The translations under genes and the position numbers were made by a program. From NCBI GenBank assembly GCA_002365175.1, contig DEZK01000003.1:51933-115932 (forward strand): a stretch of DNA of 64,000 nt, given 5' to 3'. Shown here one piece after another: positions 26,418 through 34,252 of the stretch (its first letter is position 1; each line of letters starts with the position of its first letter). The notes under the pieces are model-generated. The model saw only the letters and a program-made list of their open reading frames with translations. It made no database searches and was not told the DNA's origin. This DNA is from Raskinella chloraquaticus (SeqCode) (GTDB lineage Bacteria > Pseudomonadota > Alphaproteobacteria > Rhizobiales > UBA4765).

Positions 26418-27185
26418 TCACGCCGTGAGCATCTGCCCGCCGTCTACGATGATGATACTGCCCGTCATGAACGCTGAAGCGGAGGAGGCCAGCAAAAGCA
26501 GGGCGCCATCAAGGTCGCTCTCGCTCCCGAAGCGCCGTTGCGGTATCCGGCGGCGCAACCCCTCGCCGGACTTGGCGGCGGTGAAATCACGATTAAGCTG
26601 CGTTGCGACATATCCTGGCGCCAGCGCATTGACCCGGATGCCGGCAGGAGCCCATTCCAGCGCCAGCGCCCGCGTCAGCTGCACCAACCCTGCCTTGGCG
26701 ACCGTATAGGCCAGCACGCCCTTGCCCGTCCCGACCCCCAGCACCGAGGCGATGTTGACGATCACACCACCATCCCCTTCAATCATGCTTGCCGCCACCT
26801 GCTGGGCTACCCGCCAGGCGCCGTCGAGATTGACATCAAACACGCGGCGCCATTCGCTTTCAGCGAGCGTGATCGCCCGCCCCTTCGACAACACACCGGC
26901 ATTGTTGACGAGGACATCAACCCGGCCAAACGCCAACTCACCCGCCCGCAAACCAGCGGCGATCGATGATGCGCTGGTCACATCGATGGCAACAGCCATG
27001 GCTTGCCCGCCTTGCGACAGGATGGCGGCGGCGGTCTCTTTTGCCGATGCGCCATCAATATCGCTGACGATGACGCGCGCCCCATTGGCTGCCAGCACCT
27101 CGGCAAACCTCCGGCCAAGGCCCGATCCGGCGCCCGTGACCAACGCCACCCGCCCGTCAAGGGAAAAAACGTCTTGCGCACGCAT
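26418..27185 (-). CDS. Short-chain dehydrogenase/reductase (SDR)
   Basis: This 255-residue classical SDR has ALVTGAGSGLGRRFAEVLA as the NAD(P)-binding TGxxxGxG motif, LVNNAGV, catalytic serine in IVNIASVLG, and YTVAKAG supplying the Tyr-x-x-x-Lys pair. The C-terminal GSIIIVDGGQM is typical. The Asp after the second strand (VIVSDIDG) suggests NAD preference. Likely a 3-hydroxyacyl-CoA or related alcohol dehydrogenase given the adjoining acyl-CoA dehydrogenase. The ATG at 27185 is used; the open frame upstream to 27731 is antisense to the next gene and rejected. Confidence 0.88.
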   Translation of the reverse strand: MRAQDVFSLDGRVALVTGAGSGLGRRFAEVLAANGARVIVSDIDGASAKETAAAILSQGGQAMAVAIDVTSASSIAAGLRAGELAFGRVDVLVNNAGVLSKGRAITLAESEWRRVFDVNLDGAWRVAQQVAASMIEGDGGVIVNIASVLGVGTGKGVLAYTVAKAGLVQLTRALALEWAPAGIRVNALAPGYVATQLNRDFTAAKSGEGLRRRIPQRRFGSESDLDGALLLLASSASAFMTGSIIIVDGGQMLTA

Positions 27186-27299
27186 GGCTAGCTGCTTACC
27201 GAGCCTGGTTGATGTTCGCCCTGTCGACCGCCTATCATGTCCTGGCCCAGGTATGAAGCATTTGCTTGCATCCCGCCTGCTTGCCGACGAGGTTTCCTG

Positions 27300-28079
27300 A
27301 TGAAGTTGCGCCCGCTGGTTGCTGTCACCGCCGATCACCGGCGCGTCGACCCCCATGACTGGCATATGACGCCAACCACCTATGTCGATGCGGCCGCCGA
27401 CGTGGCCGGCGTCACGCCGCTCCTCTTGCCCGCGCTGGCTGAGCGCCTGGACATTGACAGCCTGCTGGCCCAAATCGACGGCATCATCTGTACCGGTTCG
27501 CGCAGCAACGTTTACCCTGGCGAATATGGCGTCGAGCCGGCGGCGGAATTCGAGCCCTATGACCGCCTGCGCGACCAGACCACCCTGCCGCTGATCCGCG
27601 CGGCAATTGCCAAAGGCGTGCCGCTTCTGGCGATCTGCCGCGGCTTTCAGGAACTGAATGTCGCCCTTGGCGGTTCGCTCCACACCGAAATACAGACCCT
27701 GCCGGGTCGCATCGATCACCGCTCGCCGCAATCAAGCGACAATGACGTGCGTTATGGCATTCGCCAGCCGGTCTATGTCGAGAAGAGCGGCTGCCTTGGC
27801 CGCATCCTTCCTCCGGGCGAAATTGCCGTCAATTCGCTCCATCGCCAGGGCCTCGCCCGTCTCGCCGATCGCCTGATCATTGACGCCACCGCTGCTGATG
27901 GCACCATCGAAGCGGTATCGGTCGCCAACGCTCCGGGCTTTGTTCTTGGTATCCAGTGGCATCCCGAATATTGGGCGGCAAGTGACCATCCCTCGCGTCG
28001 GATATTCGAAGCCTTCGGCGTGGCGGTCCGTCAACATCAGGGCAAGCGCCTGGGCCTGTCCGCAGCGGCGGCTGAATGA
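27300..28079 (+). CDS. Class I glutamine amidotransferase-like hydrolase (PuuD / peptidase C26 family)
   Basis: This 259-residue protein resembles gamma-glutamyl-GABA hydrolases. The nucleophilic cysteine lies in LLAICRGFQELNVALGG and the His-Glu of the triad in GIQWHPEYWA. Residues such as ICTGSRSNVYPGEYG match the oxyanion and substrate loop of the C26 family. The ATG at 27300 has GACGAGG upstream. It is the first gene before the nitrile hydratase set, same strand, 63 bases from the alpha subunit, which suggests a linked role, perhaps hydrolysis of an amide or gamma-glutamyl derivative of the nitrile hydratase product (inference). Confidence 0.85.
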   Translation: MKLRPLVAVTADHRRVDPHDWHMTPTTYVDAAADVAGVTPLLLPALAERLDIDSLLAQIDGIICTGSRSNVYPGEYGVEPAAEFEPYDRLRDQTTLPLIRAAIAKGVPLLAICRGFQELNVALGGSLHTEIQTLPGRIDHRSPQSSDNDVRYGIRQPVYVEKSGCLGRILPPGEIAVNSLHRQGLARLADRLIIDATAADGTIEAVSVANAPGFVLGIQWHPEYWAASDHPSRRIFEAFGVAVRQHQGKRLGLSAAAAE

Positions 28080-28142
28080 ACTGTTCCTGTTAGCGCCGCG
28101 ATGGCATTGACAGGAACCATGGGAGAAGGAGACGATCCCGCT

Positions 28143-28799
28143 ATGCATGACGATCCTGATCATCATCACCACGACCATGACGGCCACCACCATCATGGTG
28201 AGATGTCCGAACTGAGCGAAACCGAAATCAGGGTACGCGCGCTTGAAAGCCTTCTGGTCGAAAAAGGCTATGTTGAAAGCGCCACTGTCGACACCCTCGT
28301 CGAGCTTTACGAAACCAAGATCGGTCCGCGCAATGGCGCCCGCGTGGTCGCTCGTGCCTGGGTGGACGAGCATTTTCGCCAGCGCCTGCTGAGTGATGGC
28401 ACAAAGGCCATCGCCGAGCTTGGCATGGGCGGGCGCGGCGGCGAACACATGATCATTGTCGAGAACACGCCCGAGATCCACAACCTCATCGTGTGCACGC
28501 TTTGCTCCTGTTATCCTTGGCCGGTCCTTGGTCTGCCGCCGGTCTGGTACAAGTCCGCGCCCTACCGTTCACGTGCCATCATCGACCCGCGCGGTGTATT
28601 GGCCGATTTCGGCGTCGTGCTGCCGGATGCAACCAAAATCCGGGTCTGGGATTCAAATTCCGAACTGCGTTATCTCGTACTGCCCATGCGCCCCGCCGGG
28701 AGCGCTGGCCTCAACGAGGACGAGCTGGCAGCGCTCGTCACCCGCAACTCCATGATCGGCACCGGTCTTGCCCTTGACCCGAAAGCCCTGGCGACATGA
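28143..28799 (+). CDS. nthA: Nitrile hydratase alpha subunit, cobalt type
   Basis: This 218-residue subunit (ATG at 28143 after AAGGAG; the frame extends to 28101) binds the non-haem metal that hydrates nitriles to amides. The metal claw LIVCTLCSCYPWPVLG carries Cys-Thr-Leu-Cys-Ser-Cys, the cobalt-type form, in which two cysteines are oxidised in the family. The N-terminus is strikingly histidine-rich (HHHHDHDGHHHH), a feature seen in some homologues and possibly useful for cobalt loading. It overlaps the beta subunit by four bases (ATGA). A cobalt/nickel transporter lies just downstream on the opposite strand. Confidence 0.95.
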   Translation: MHDDPDHHHHDHDGHHHHGEMSELSETEIRVRALESLLVEKGYVESATVDTLVELYETKIGPRNGARVVARAWVDEHFRQRLLSDGTKAIAELGMGGRGGEHMIIVENTPEIHNLIVCTLCSCYPWPVLGLPPVWYKSAPYRSRAIIDPRGVLADFGVVLPDATKIRVWDSNSELRYLVLPMRPAGSAGLNEDELAALVTRNSMIGTGLALDPKALAT

Positions 28800-29455
28800 A
28801 CGGCGGACACGATCTTGGCGGAGCTCACGGCTTTGGTCCGGTGGTCCCCGAACCCGACGAGCCGGTGTTCCACGCTGACTGGGAAAAGCGCGTGCTCGGA
28901 CTTTATGTTGCCGGCGCCTGCACAGGTGCCTGGAACATCGATATGGCGCGCTTCACCCGCGAAGATCGCCCGGCGCAGGATTATCTCGGCTGGAGCTATT
29001 ATCGCATCTGGCTTGCCGGGCTTGAACGCCTGCTGCTCGAGACCGGCCTGGTCAACCAGACCGAACTGACAGGCGGGAAAGCGATCGACCCGCCCATCGC
29101 GCTCAAGCGCGTCCTCAAGGCCGACGAGGCCGAGGCGGTCATGCTGCGCGGGTTTCCCGCCGAACGGCAGGTCGGTTTTCAGCCACGCTTCCAAGTTGGC
29201 GACGCGGTGGTGACCCGTGCCATCAATCCGGCAACCCACACGCGCCTCCCGCGCTATGCGCGAGGCCGGCGCGGCACCATTCATGCGCTGCACGGCGCCC
29301 ATGTCTTCCCCGACGCTCATGCGCACGGGCACGGCGAGGCCCCGCATTTTCTCTATACCGTGCACTTCACCGCCCGCGAACTGTGGGGGCCCGATACCAC
29401 GGCCGACTCCGTCTATCTCAATTGCTGGGAGCCTTACCTTGATCCGGCAGGTTGA
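28796..29455 (+). CDS. nthB: Nitrile hydratase beta subunit
   Basis: This 219-residue beta chain begins MNGGHDLGGAHGFGPV, the conserved N-terminus of NHase beta, and continues with the helical segment HADWEKRVLGLYVAG. The C-terminal half (FQVGDAVVTRAINPATHTRL) is the SH3-like barrel; RYARGRRGTIHALHGAHVFPD and HFLYTVHFTARELWG are standard. It forms the heterotetramer with the alpha subunit and contributes active-site residues. Its start overlaps the alpha stop, and its 3' end overlaps the activator gene. Confidence 0.95.
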   Translation: MNGGHDLGGAHGFGPVVPEPDEPVFHADWEKRVLGLYVAGACTGAWNIDMARFTREDRPAQDYLGWSYYRIWLAGLERLLLETGLVNQTELTGGKAIDPPIALKRVLKADEAEAVMLRGFPAERQVGFQPRFQVGDAVVTRAINPATHTRLPRYARGRRGTIHALHGAHVFPDAHAHGHGEAPHFLYTVHFTARELWGPDTTADSVYLNCWEPYLDPAG

Positions 29456-29819
29456 TGACGCGCTGCCTCTCCCCCATCTGCCGCGCGATGAGGACGGGCC
29501 GGTCTTCACTGCACCCTGGCAGGCCCAGGCCTTTGCCATGGCAATGGCGCTGAGGGATCGCGGTGTTTTCACCTGGGAGGAGTGGGGCCAACGCCTCAAT
29601 GCTGAAATCGCCAAGGCGCAGGCCGGCGGCGACCCTGACCATGGCGATACCTATTATCGCCACTGGCTTGCAGCCCTCGAGGGGCTGGCGATTGAAAAAG
29701 GCACGATGGGTTCGGGCGAACTTGCTGATCGCCGCGCCGCCTGGGACCGCGCTGCGCGTGCCACCCCCCATGGCCAGCCCATAGTGCTTGGCGCCGAAAC
29801 CGGCCCTGCGCATGATTGA
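29439..29819 (+). CDS. Nitrile hydratase accessory/activator protein (P14K/NhlE-like)
   Basis: This 126-residue protein is related to the N-terminal helical domain of the beta subunit: APWQAQAFAMAMALRDRGVF and FTWEEWGQRLNAEIAKAQ, then DTYYRHWLAALEGLAIEKG, match NHase beta and activator proteins. In cobalt-type systems such proteins swap alpha subunits to deliver cobalt and oxidise the claw cysteines. The proposed TTG start at 29439 has GGGAG about 8 bases upstream and lies inside the beta gene, giving a 17-base overlap; the frame open to 29217 is a shadow of nthB. Confidence 0.85.
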   Translation: MIRQVDDALPLPHLPRDEDGPVFTAPWQAQAFAMAMALRDRGVFTWEEWGQRLNAEIAKAQAGGDPDHGDTYYRHWLAALEGLAIEKGTMGSGELADRRAAWDRAARATPHGQPIVLGAETGPAHD

Positions 29820-29828
29820 TGCGGGTTG

Positions 29829-30824
29829 TTAAAGCGATGCCGGCCCGCTGATGAGAGCCGCTGACAGCAAGGTCAGCCCGAACAGCAACACGAACAGCGC
29901 TCCGCCGATTTCAAATATATGCTGGAATGCCAATGCCAGCCCCGAGCGCCTGGCCGCCAGCCGCATCGCCAGTCCCTGGGCGCCAACCGCAAGTGCTGCC
30001 AGAAGGCCGACTGTTGCCCCGGTGCCCAGCGATATCGCCAGCACGCCGAGAATTCCAACGGCAAAGACCCCCTGTGCGAGGGCAAAGACCAGAACCAGAA
30101 CAGCGCCCGTGCAGGGGCGGGCGCCTACCGCAAAGACCGCAAGCGCAGCGCTGCGCAGATCAAACTTGCCCTGCAGCATTCTCGGATCTGCAGCATGTCC
30201 GTCACAACACGTGCCGTCGTCCAGATGGCCAGCCGCCACGCCGCCCGCGCTCGCGAGCCTGTGGCGCGGCCACAAACCCGCCAGTTTGCGCACCAGCAGA
30301 ACGCCGCCGATGAGCGCCACCAGGCCATAGCTGACGATCTCGGCATAGCGGCTCGCCTGGTCCATGGCCGCTGCCGTTGCCTTGAAGAACAGCGCAAAGA
30401 CCCCGACCAGCGCGATCGCCATCGCACCTTGCACGAGCGAGGCTGCAAACGAGATGACAATCCCGCGCCGCAGCGTCTCGCGGGTGGCAAAGAGGTAGGA
30501 CGAGATCACCGCCTTGCCATGGCCGGGACCGGCAGCATGCAGCACGCCATAGGCCAGACACAGGCCGATGATCGTCACGATCGCCGTTGGATCATGGGCT
30601 GCCTGGCGCATGGCGGAAGCAAACAGGCGATAGATTTCCGCCTGCTTCACGGCGATATAGCTTGCCACGCCGGAAAGCGGTCCAAAACTTGACGGATTGA
30701 TCGCCGGCTCCGCCCGCCCGACGCCGAACGGTGTTGTGCCCTGCGCTGCTGCGACGACCTCGAATGCCAGCAGGGCAAGCGCCGCCAGCGCAACGATCGC
30801 CGGCGTTCGCGCGGACATCTTCAT
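29829..30824 (-). CDS. Nickel/cobalt transporter, NicO/RcnA-like family
   Basis: This 331-residue membrane protein has a signal-like first helix. LAYGVLHAAGPGHGKAVISS is the His-x-x-x-Gly-x-His-Gly metal-recognition helix of NicO/RcnA transporters, and ARPCTGAVLVLVFALAQGVF is the second conserved segment. The central loop has HLDDGTCCDGHAAD, a Cys/His patch in place of the His stretch of RcnA. It converges on the cobalt-type nitrile hydratase set 9 bases away and overlaps its DUF1007 partner upstream (ATGA). Import of cobalt for nitrile hydratase is plausible, but family members can also be exporters. Confidence 0.85.
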   Translation of the reverse strand: MKMSARTPAIVALAALALLAFEVVAAAQGTTPFGVGRAEPAINPSSFGPLSGVASYIAVKQAEIYRLFASAMRQAAHDPTAIVTIIGLCLAYGVLHAAGPGHGKAVISSYLFATRETLRRGIVISFAASLVQGAMAIALVGVFALFFKATAAAMDQASRYAEIVSYGLVALIGGVLLVRKLAGLWPRHRLASAGGVAAGHLDDGTCCDGHAADPRMLQGKFDLRSAALAVFAVGARPCTGAVLVLVFALAQGVFAVGILGVLAISLGTGATVGLLAALAVGAQGLAMRLAARRSGLALAFQHIFEIGGALFVLLFGLTLLSAALISGPASL

Positions 30825-31504
30825 GAGCAGGTGACGATCACAACGTTGAACAGGCTTTGCGTCAGCCCCGACAATTCCGGGGGTAACTGCCTGACCGAGG
30901 ATGGCAGCCGCGACAGCTGGCTTGCAGCCGCGCTGTCAAGGCTTGCAGGCTCGCGCACCCGGGCCTCACAGCCCGCGCGCGCCTGAAGAAGCGCAACCGG
31001 CTTTGCTTTCGCCATCTCGAAGGCAACAAAATATTCCGGATCGCCTATTTCGATCATCAATGGCGCGGCCGCGACCGGAAGGGGAGCGGCGAGCGCCAAG
31101 GTAAATTGCAGGACCAGCGTCCCGTCCTTGTCGTCGTGATCGATCCAGTAATTTTCCGGCTTGCCGAATTCAAGGCGCTTGCCGCCCGTTTTCATGCGCG
31201 TGAAATAACTGAACTCGCTCAGCGATTTGACATTGACCTCAGCCAATGGCTGCAAGGTTTCGCGCGTATATTTGCCATCCTTGTCAAGACCCTGCTTGGC
31301 AAAGGACGAGAAGGCTTCATCAAAGCGCCACAGATGGCGCACCGCCATCACCTCACCCTTCTCGTTGAAGAGAATTTCAGCGCGCGCCTCAACGATCACA
31401 TGAGGATGCGCTGCGGCTTTATGCGTTGGCGCTGTAACGCCGACCGCGAGAAGCAGCCCACAGATCAGCAAACGTCGCAAGAAACCATGCTTTTGCATCA
31501 TCAT
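30821..31504 (-). CDS. DUF1007 family periplasmic protein, partner of Ni/Co transporter
   Basis: This is an exported protein of about 227 residues. The start is one of three consecutive ATG codons near 31504; the ORF runs to 31669, but upstream sequence is unlikely to be coding. The signal peptide (LRRLLICGLLLAVGVTAP) is followed by AAHPHVIVEARAEILFNEKG, the DUF1007 hallmark with a conserved HPH. These proteins are repeatedly found next to, or fused with, NicO-type nickel/cobalt transporters and may present metal in the periplasm. Its stop overlaps the transporter start. No catalytic motif is visible. Confidence 0.82.
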   Translation of the reverse strand: MMMQKHGFLRRLLICGLLLAVGVTAPTHKAAAHPHVIVEARAEILFNEKGEVMAVRHLWRFDEAFSSFAKQGLDKDGKYTRETLQPLAEVNVKSLSEFSYFTRMKTGGKRLEFGKPENYWIDHDDKDGTLVLQFTLALAAPLPVAAAPLMIEIGDPEYFVAFEMAKAKPVALLQARAGCEARVREPASLDSAAASQLSRLPSSVRQLPPELSGLTQSLFNVVIVTCS

Positions 31505-31601
31505 CGCCCCACGCGCACGCTTCCGGCGCCAAGCGCTTATGGCATAGCTTTCACTGCGGCGAAAACGGGGCGATATCGCTTTTATTATCGTAACACAGCG
31601 A

Positions 31602-32162
31602 TCACAGCGTCGGCGCGCTGGTCCGGCTATAGGCGTTGGCGGCGCGGTTGAGACGATCACGGTCGACATCCGTGCCTGAGGTATCGCTCGCCGGTTTCAA
31701 CCCGCTGGCGCCAAGGCTCGCGGCGCCGCGATTGCCTTCGCCAGCAGCACCAACACCGCGCAGAACGCCGCGGATGCCCTGGCCGATGGCGCCAAACTCT
31801 TCCTTGCCGATCTGCCCATCGCCATCCTTGTCGAGGCTGGAGAACAGCTTGGAGGTGAATTCGTTCGACCCGTTGCCCGCCTCCTGAAGCGCCAGAAGCG
31901 ATGACGAATTTCTACCCTCGGGCAGATTGCCCGCCAGGCTCTTGAACTCGTCCTTGGTCAGATTGTTGTCCTTGTTCAGATCAAGGCTCTGAAACAATTT
32001 TTGCAGGTCAAATTTTGCCGGGCTGCCCGGCACATTTTGCCGATCAGCCGCCGCTTCCGCACCTTGTGTCGCCGCACTCGTCTTTTGCGCCTGATTGAGG
32101 CCCTGACGCGCAACCGAGCTGATTTTCGACAAAAGACCAATCGCCAGAAGGGGTGTGGACAT
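31602..32162 (-). CDS. EF-hand calcium-binding domain protein
   Basis: This 186-residue protein has two EF-hand loops, DLNKDNNLTKDEF and DKDGDGQIGKEEF, each with acidic or amide residues at positions 1, 3, 5 and 12. A hydrophobic N-terminal stretch (LLAIGLLSKISSVAR) is weak as a signal peptide. The remaining sequence is low-complexity, rich in Gly, Ala and Ser. A calcium-sensing or buffering role is possible. It stands alone between DUF1007 and the phosphonate region, and its tail is 97 bases from the DUF1007 start. Confidence 0.8.
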   Translation of the reverse strand: MSTPLLAIGLLSKISSVARQGLNQAQKTSAATQGAEAAADRQNVPGSPAKFDLQKLFQSLDLNKDNNLTKDEFKSLAGNLPEGRNSSSLLALQEAGNGSNEFTSKLFSSLDKDGDGQIGKEEFGAIGQGIRGVLRGVGAAGEGNRGAASLGASGLKPASDTSGTDVDRDRLNRAANAYSRTSAPTL

Positions 32163-32264
32163 CAGGAAGCCCTCATTTTCAGTTTCAGGAAGCCGGCCGC
32201 TTGCTCATCGTCTGCGTTTCGACCGGCACTATCTGCAACAGAACATGCACACTCCGTGCCAAAC

Positions 32265-32948
32265 TCAGCTGACGCCGGTCACTGCTTCAAATCGATCGAG
32301 AAACGCCTCGACCGACAGGCGGCGGAAATCAGGCAACGCCTTGTGCAGAGCCTCATGGCTCCACTCCCACCATTGGAGGCGCATCAGGCGATCAGCTGTC
32401 TCCTTACTGAAGCGCCGCCGCACGAGCTTGGCCGGCGCACCGGCAACGATGGTGTAGGGGGCGACATCGCGCGAGACCACCGCTCCGGCGGCGATCACCG
32501 CGCCGGTCCCGACGCTGCGCCCCGGCAGGATGATCGCGCCATGTCCGATCCATACATCATGGCCGATGGTGACACGCTTGGCGCGCCGCCAGTCGAAGAA
32601 TTCCGCCTCGTCGGCTTCCCCTTCGAAATAGGCGCTGGCGCGATAGGTGAAATGGGCCTGCGTCGCCCGCTCCATCGGATGATTGCCAGGATTGATCCGC
32701 ACCATGGCGGCGATCGAGCAGAACTTACCGATATCGCTGTAGATGACATCGCCATCATTGACGATGTAGGAATAATCACCAAGCGCGCTTTCAACGAATT
32801 TGGTCCGCTCGCCAATCTCGGTATAGCGGCCAAGCGTGGCGCCTGTGACTTTGGCGCTGTCGTGGATCAACGGCTTGATACCGAGTTTTTTAGGTGCTTG
32901 ACCTTTTTCAGGCCCCGGCCGACTGGTGTCCAACTTGCTCTCCTTCAT
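32265..32948 (-). CDS. Hexapeptide-repeat acetyltransferase of phosphonate loci
   Basis: This 227-residue left-handed beta-helix transferase has repeats visible in KVTGATLGRYTEIGERTKF and in VTIGHDVWIGHGAIILPG, with GAVIAAGAVVSRDVAPYTIV ending the helix and a PAKLVRRRF cap as in xenobiotic acetyltransferases. Relatives are associated with phn operons (the phosphonate-metabolism hexapeptide family) and may acylate an aminophosphonate or a pathway intermediate. It lies divergent to phnN with only 34 bases between the starts, so a shared promoter region must be very compact. Confidence 0.82.
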   Translation of the reverse strand: MKESKLDTSRPGPEKGQAPKKLGIKPLIHDSAKVTGATLGRYTEIGERTKFVESALGDYSYIVNDGDVIYSDIGKFCSIAAMVRINPGNHPMERATQAHFTYRASAYFEGEADEAEFFDWRRAKRVTIGHDVWIGHGAIILPGRSVGTGAVIAAGAVVSRDVAPYTIVAGAPAKLVRRRFSKETADRLMRLQWWEWSHEALHKALPDFRRLSVEAFLDRFEAVTGVS

Positions 32949-32982
32949 TCTTCTGACATGGCATTTGCGCTAGCTCTTGACG

Positions 32983-33567
32983 ATGAACGCTGATCGCACC
33001 GCCTCCCCGCCCGCATTCGGCAAACTCATTCTCGTTGTCGGGCCGTCTGGCGTCGGCAAGGACAGTCTGATTAACGCGGCCCGCCGCCATTTCGCCGGCA
33101 ATCCGGCATTGCTTTTCCCCGCCCGCCACATCACCCGTCCGCCGGAGGCGGGTGGCGAAGTGCATGCGGCAATCAGCAAGGATGAGTTTGTCGCCAGGCA
33201 GGCCGCTGGCTTTTATTGCCTCTCCTGGCAGGCGCACGGGCTGGGCTATGGCATACCTCGCGCTGACGTGCTTGAGGCGATCAGCCTGGGAAAAAGCGTT
33301 GTGGTGAACGTCTCGCGCCGGATCGTGCCGCAAGCCGAGGCGCTCGGTGTGCCGGTGGCCGTCTTGCATGTCACGGCACAGCCCGAAACCCTCGCCCGAC
33401 GCCTGGCAGCCCGCGGGCGCGAAAGTGCTGAAGATATCGCCGCGCGCCTGCAGCGGGACGCTCCGCTCATGACCCATACCGCATCCGTGATCGAGATCGC
33501 CAATGACGCTGACCTTGCAGCCGGCGAGGCTGCTTTCATCGCCGCTGTGGAGCGCCTTACCCTGTGA
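32983..33567 (+). CDS. phnN: Ribose 1,5-bisphosphate phosphokinase
   Basis: This 194-residue kinase is related to guanylate kinase, with Walker A LVVGPSGVGKDSLI near residue 20 and FPARHITRPP followed by GLGYGIPRADV. By family it phosphorylates ribose 1,5-bisphosphate to PRPP, the last step recycling the ribose carrier of the C-P lyase pathway. The ATG at 32983 is used; a TTG six bases upstream is in frame. It is the only gene of the catabolic set on the plus strand, and its end overlaps the convergent DUF1045 gene by 11 bases. Confidence 0.93.
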   Translation: MNADRTASPPAFGKLILVVGPSGVGKDSLINAARRHFAGNPALLFPARHITRPPEAGGEVHAAISKDEFVARQAAGFYCLSWQAHGLGYGIPRADVLEAISLGKSVVVNVSRRIVPQAEALGVPVAVLHVTAQPETLARRLAARGRESAEDIAARLQRDAPLMTHTASVIEIANDADLAAGEAAFIAAVERLTL

Positions 33568-34252
33568 AAGCATGGCGCGACACGATGACGAAGCGGCTGC
33601 CTTGGGTGTCCTGGCGAAAAAGGACGAGTTCGGCGAGAAAGAACGGGTCAGGCGGCAAGGCGGCGTAGGCATCCCTGAGCACTGCCTCGACCTGTTCCCG
33701 CTTCTCCTCACCCACCCTGCCGGTGAGCGTCATGTGGAAGCGGAAGGCATCGAACACGTAAGGATAGCCCCAGCGTTCGAGATAGCCGCGTTCACGGGCC
33801 GGCAATTGAGCGGGGTTGCGCCGCCCCATCTCCTCCAGGCTCAAGGCGGCGCGGAAGAGATCAAACGCCTCGACCACATCGCCGGCCAGCGCCTGGAGGC
33901 CGGGATTGGCGTTCTTGGGAATCAGGGCGAAAAACGGTCCGAGGCGGGCCACGTGAAGCGAAAAGGCTGGCAGCGCTTGATGCCGGCGGCAAAAATCAGA
34001 CAACGCGTTCTGCAACGCGCTCTCCCTTTGTCCACCAGCCAGACGAAACGGCGCCTTCAACGTCGCATGGAAGCCGTAGCGGCGCGGCTCGGCCGTGAGG
34101 CTATGCCAGTCGGCTCGCGTTATCCCCGCCAGATCGGGCGCGGCCACATCGCCGGGCTTTGCTGCATCATAGCCAAGAAGCCCCGAGCCGAAGCGCCATA
34201 ACGCCTCATCACGGCGTGGCGCAGCATAAATTGCGTAACGGGCCTCGCTCAC
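33557..34252 (-). CDS. DUF1045 phosphonate-operon protein, 2H phosphoesterase-like
   Basis: This 231-residue protein is known from phn operons of proteobacteria. Two His-x-Thr-like motifs, YGFHATLKAPF and FRFHMTLTGRV, are the signature of 2H phosphoesterases, which open cyclic phosphodiesters. Since phnP, the usual phosphoribosyl cyclic phosphodiesterase, is not in this window, this gene may supply that step or act on a related cyclic intermediate (inference). Its ATG overlaps the phnM stop (ATGA), making it the last cistron of the operon. Confidence 0.85.
   Translation of the reverse strand: MSEARYAIYAAPRRDEALWRFGSGLLGYDAAKPGDVAAPDLAGITRADWHSLTAEPRRYGFHATLKAPFRLAGGQRESALQNALSDFCRRHQALPAFSLHVARLGPFFALIPKNANPGLQALAGDVVEAFDLFRAALSLEEMGRRNPAQLPARERGYLERWGYPYVFDAFRFHMTLTGRVGEEKREQVEAVLRDAYAALPPDPFFLAELVLFRQDTQGSRFVIVSRHAFTG

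Noticed and set aside
27186..27731. Upstream extension of the SDR frame
   Set aside because: It is antisense to the glutamine-amidotransferase-like gene, and the Rossmann motif starts just after the ATG at 27185.
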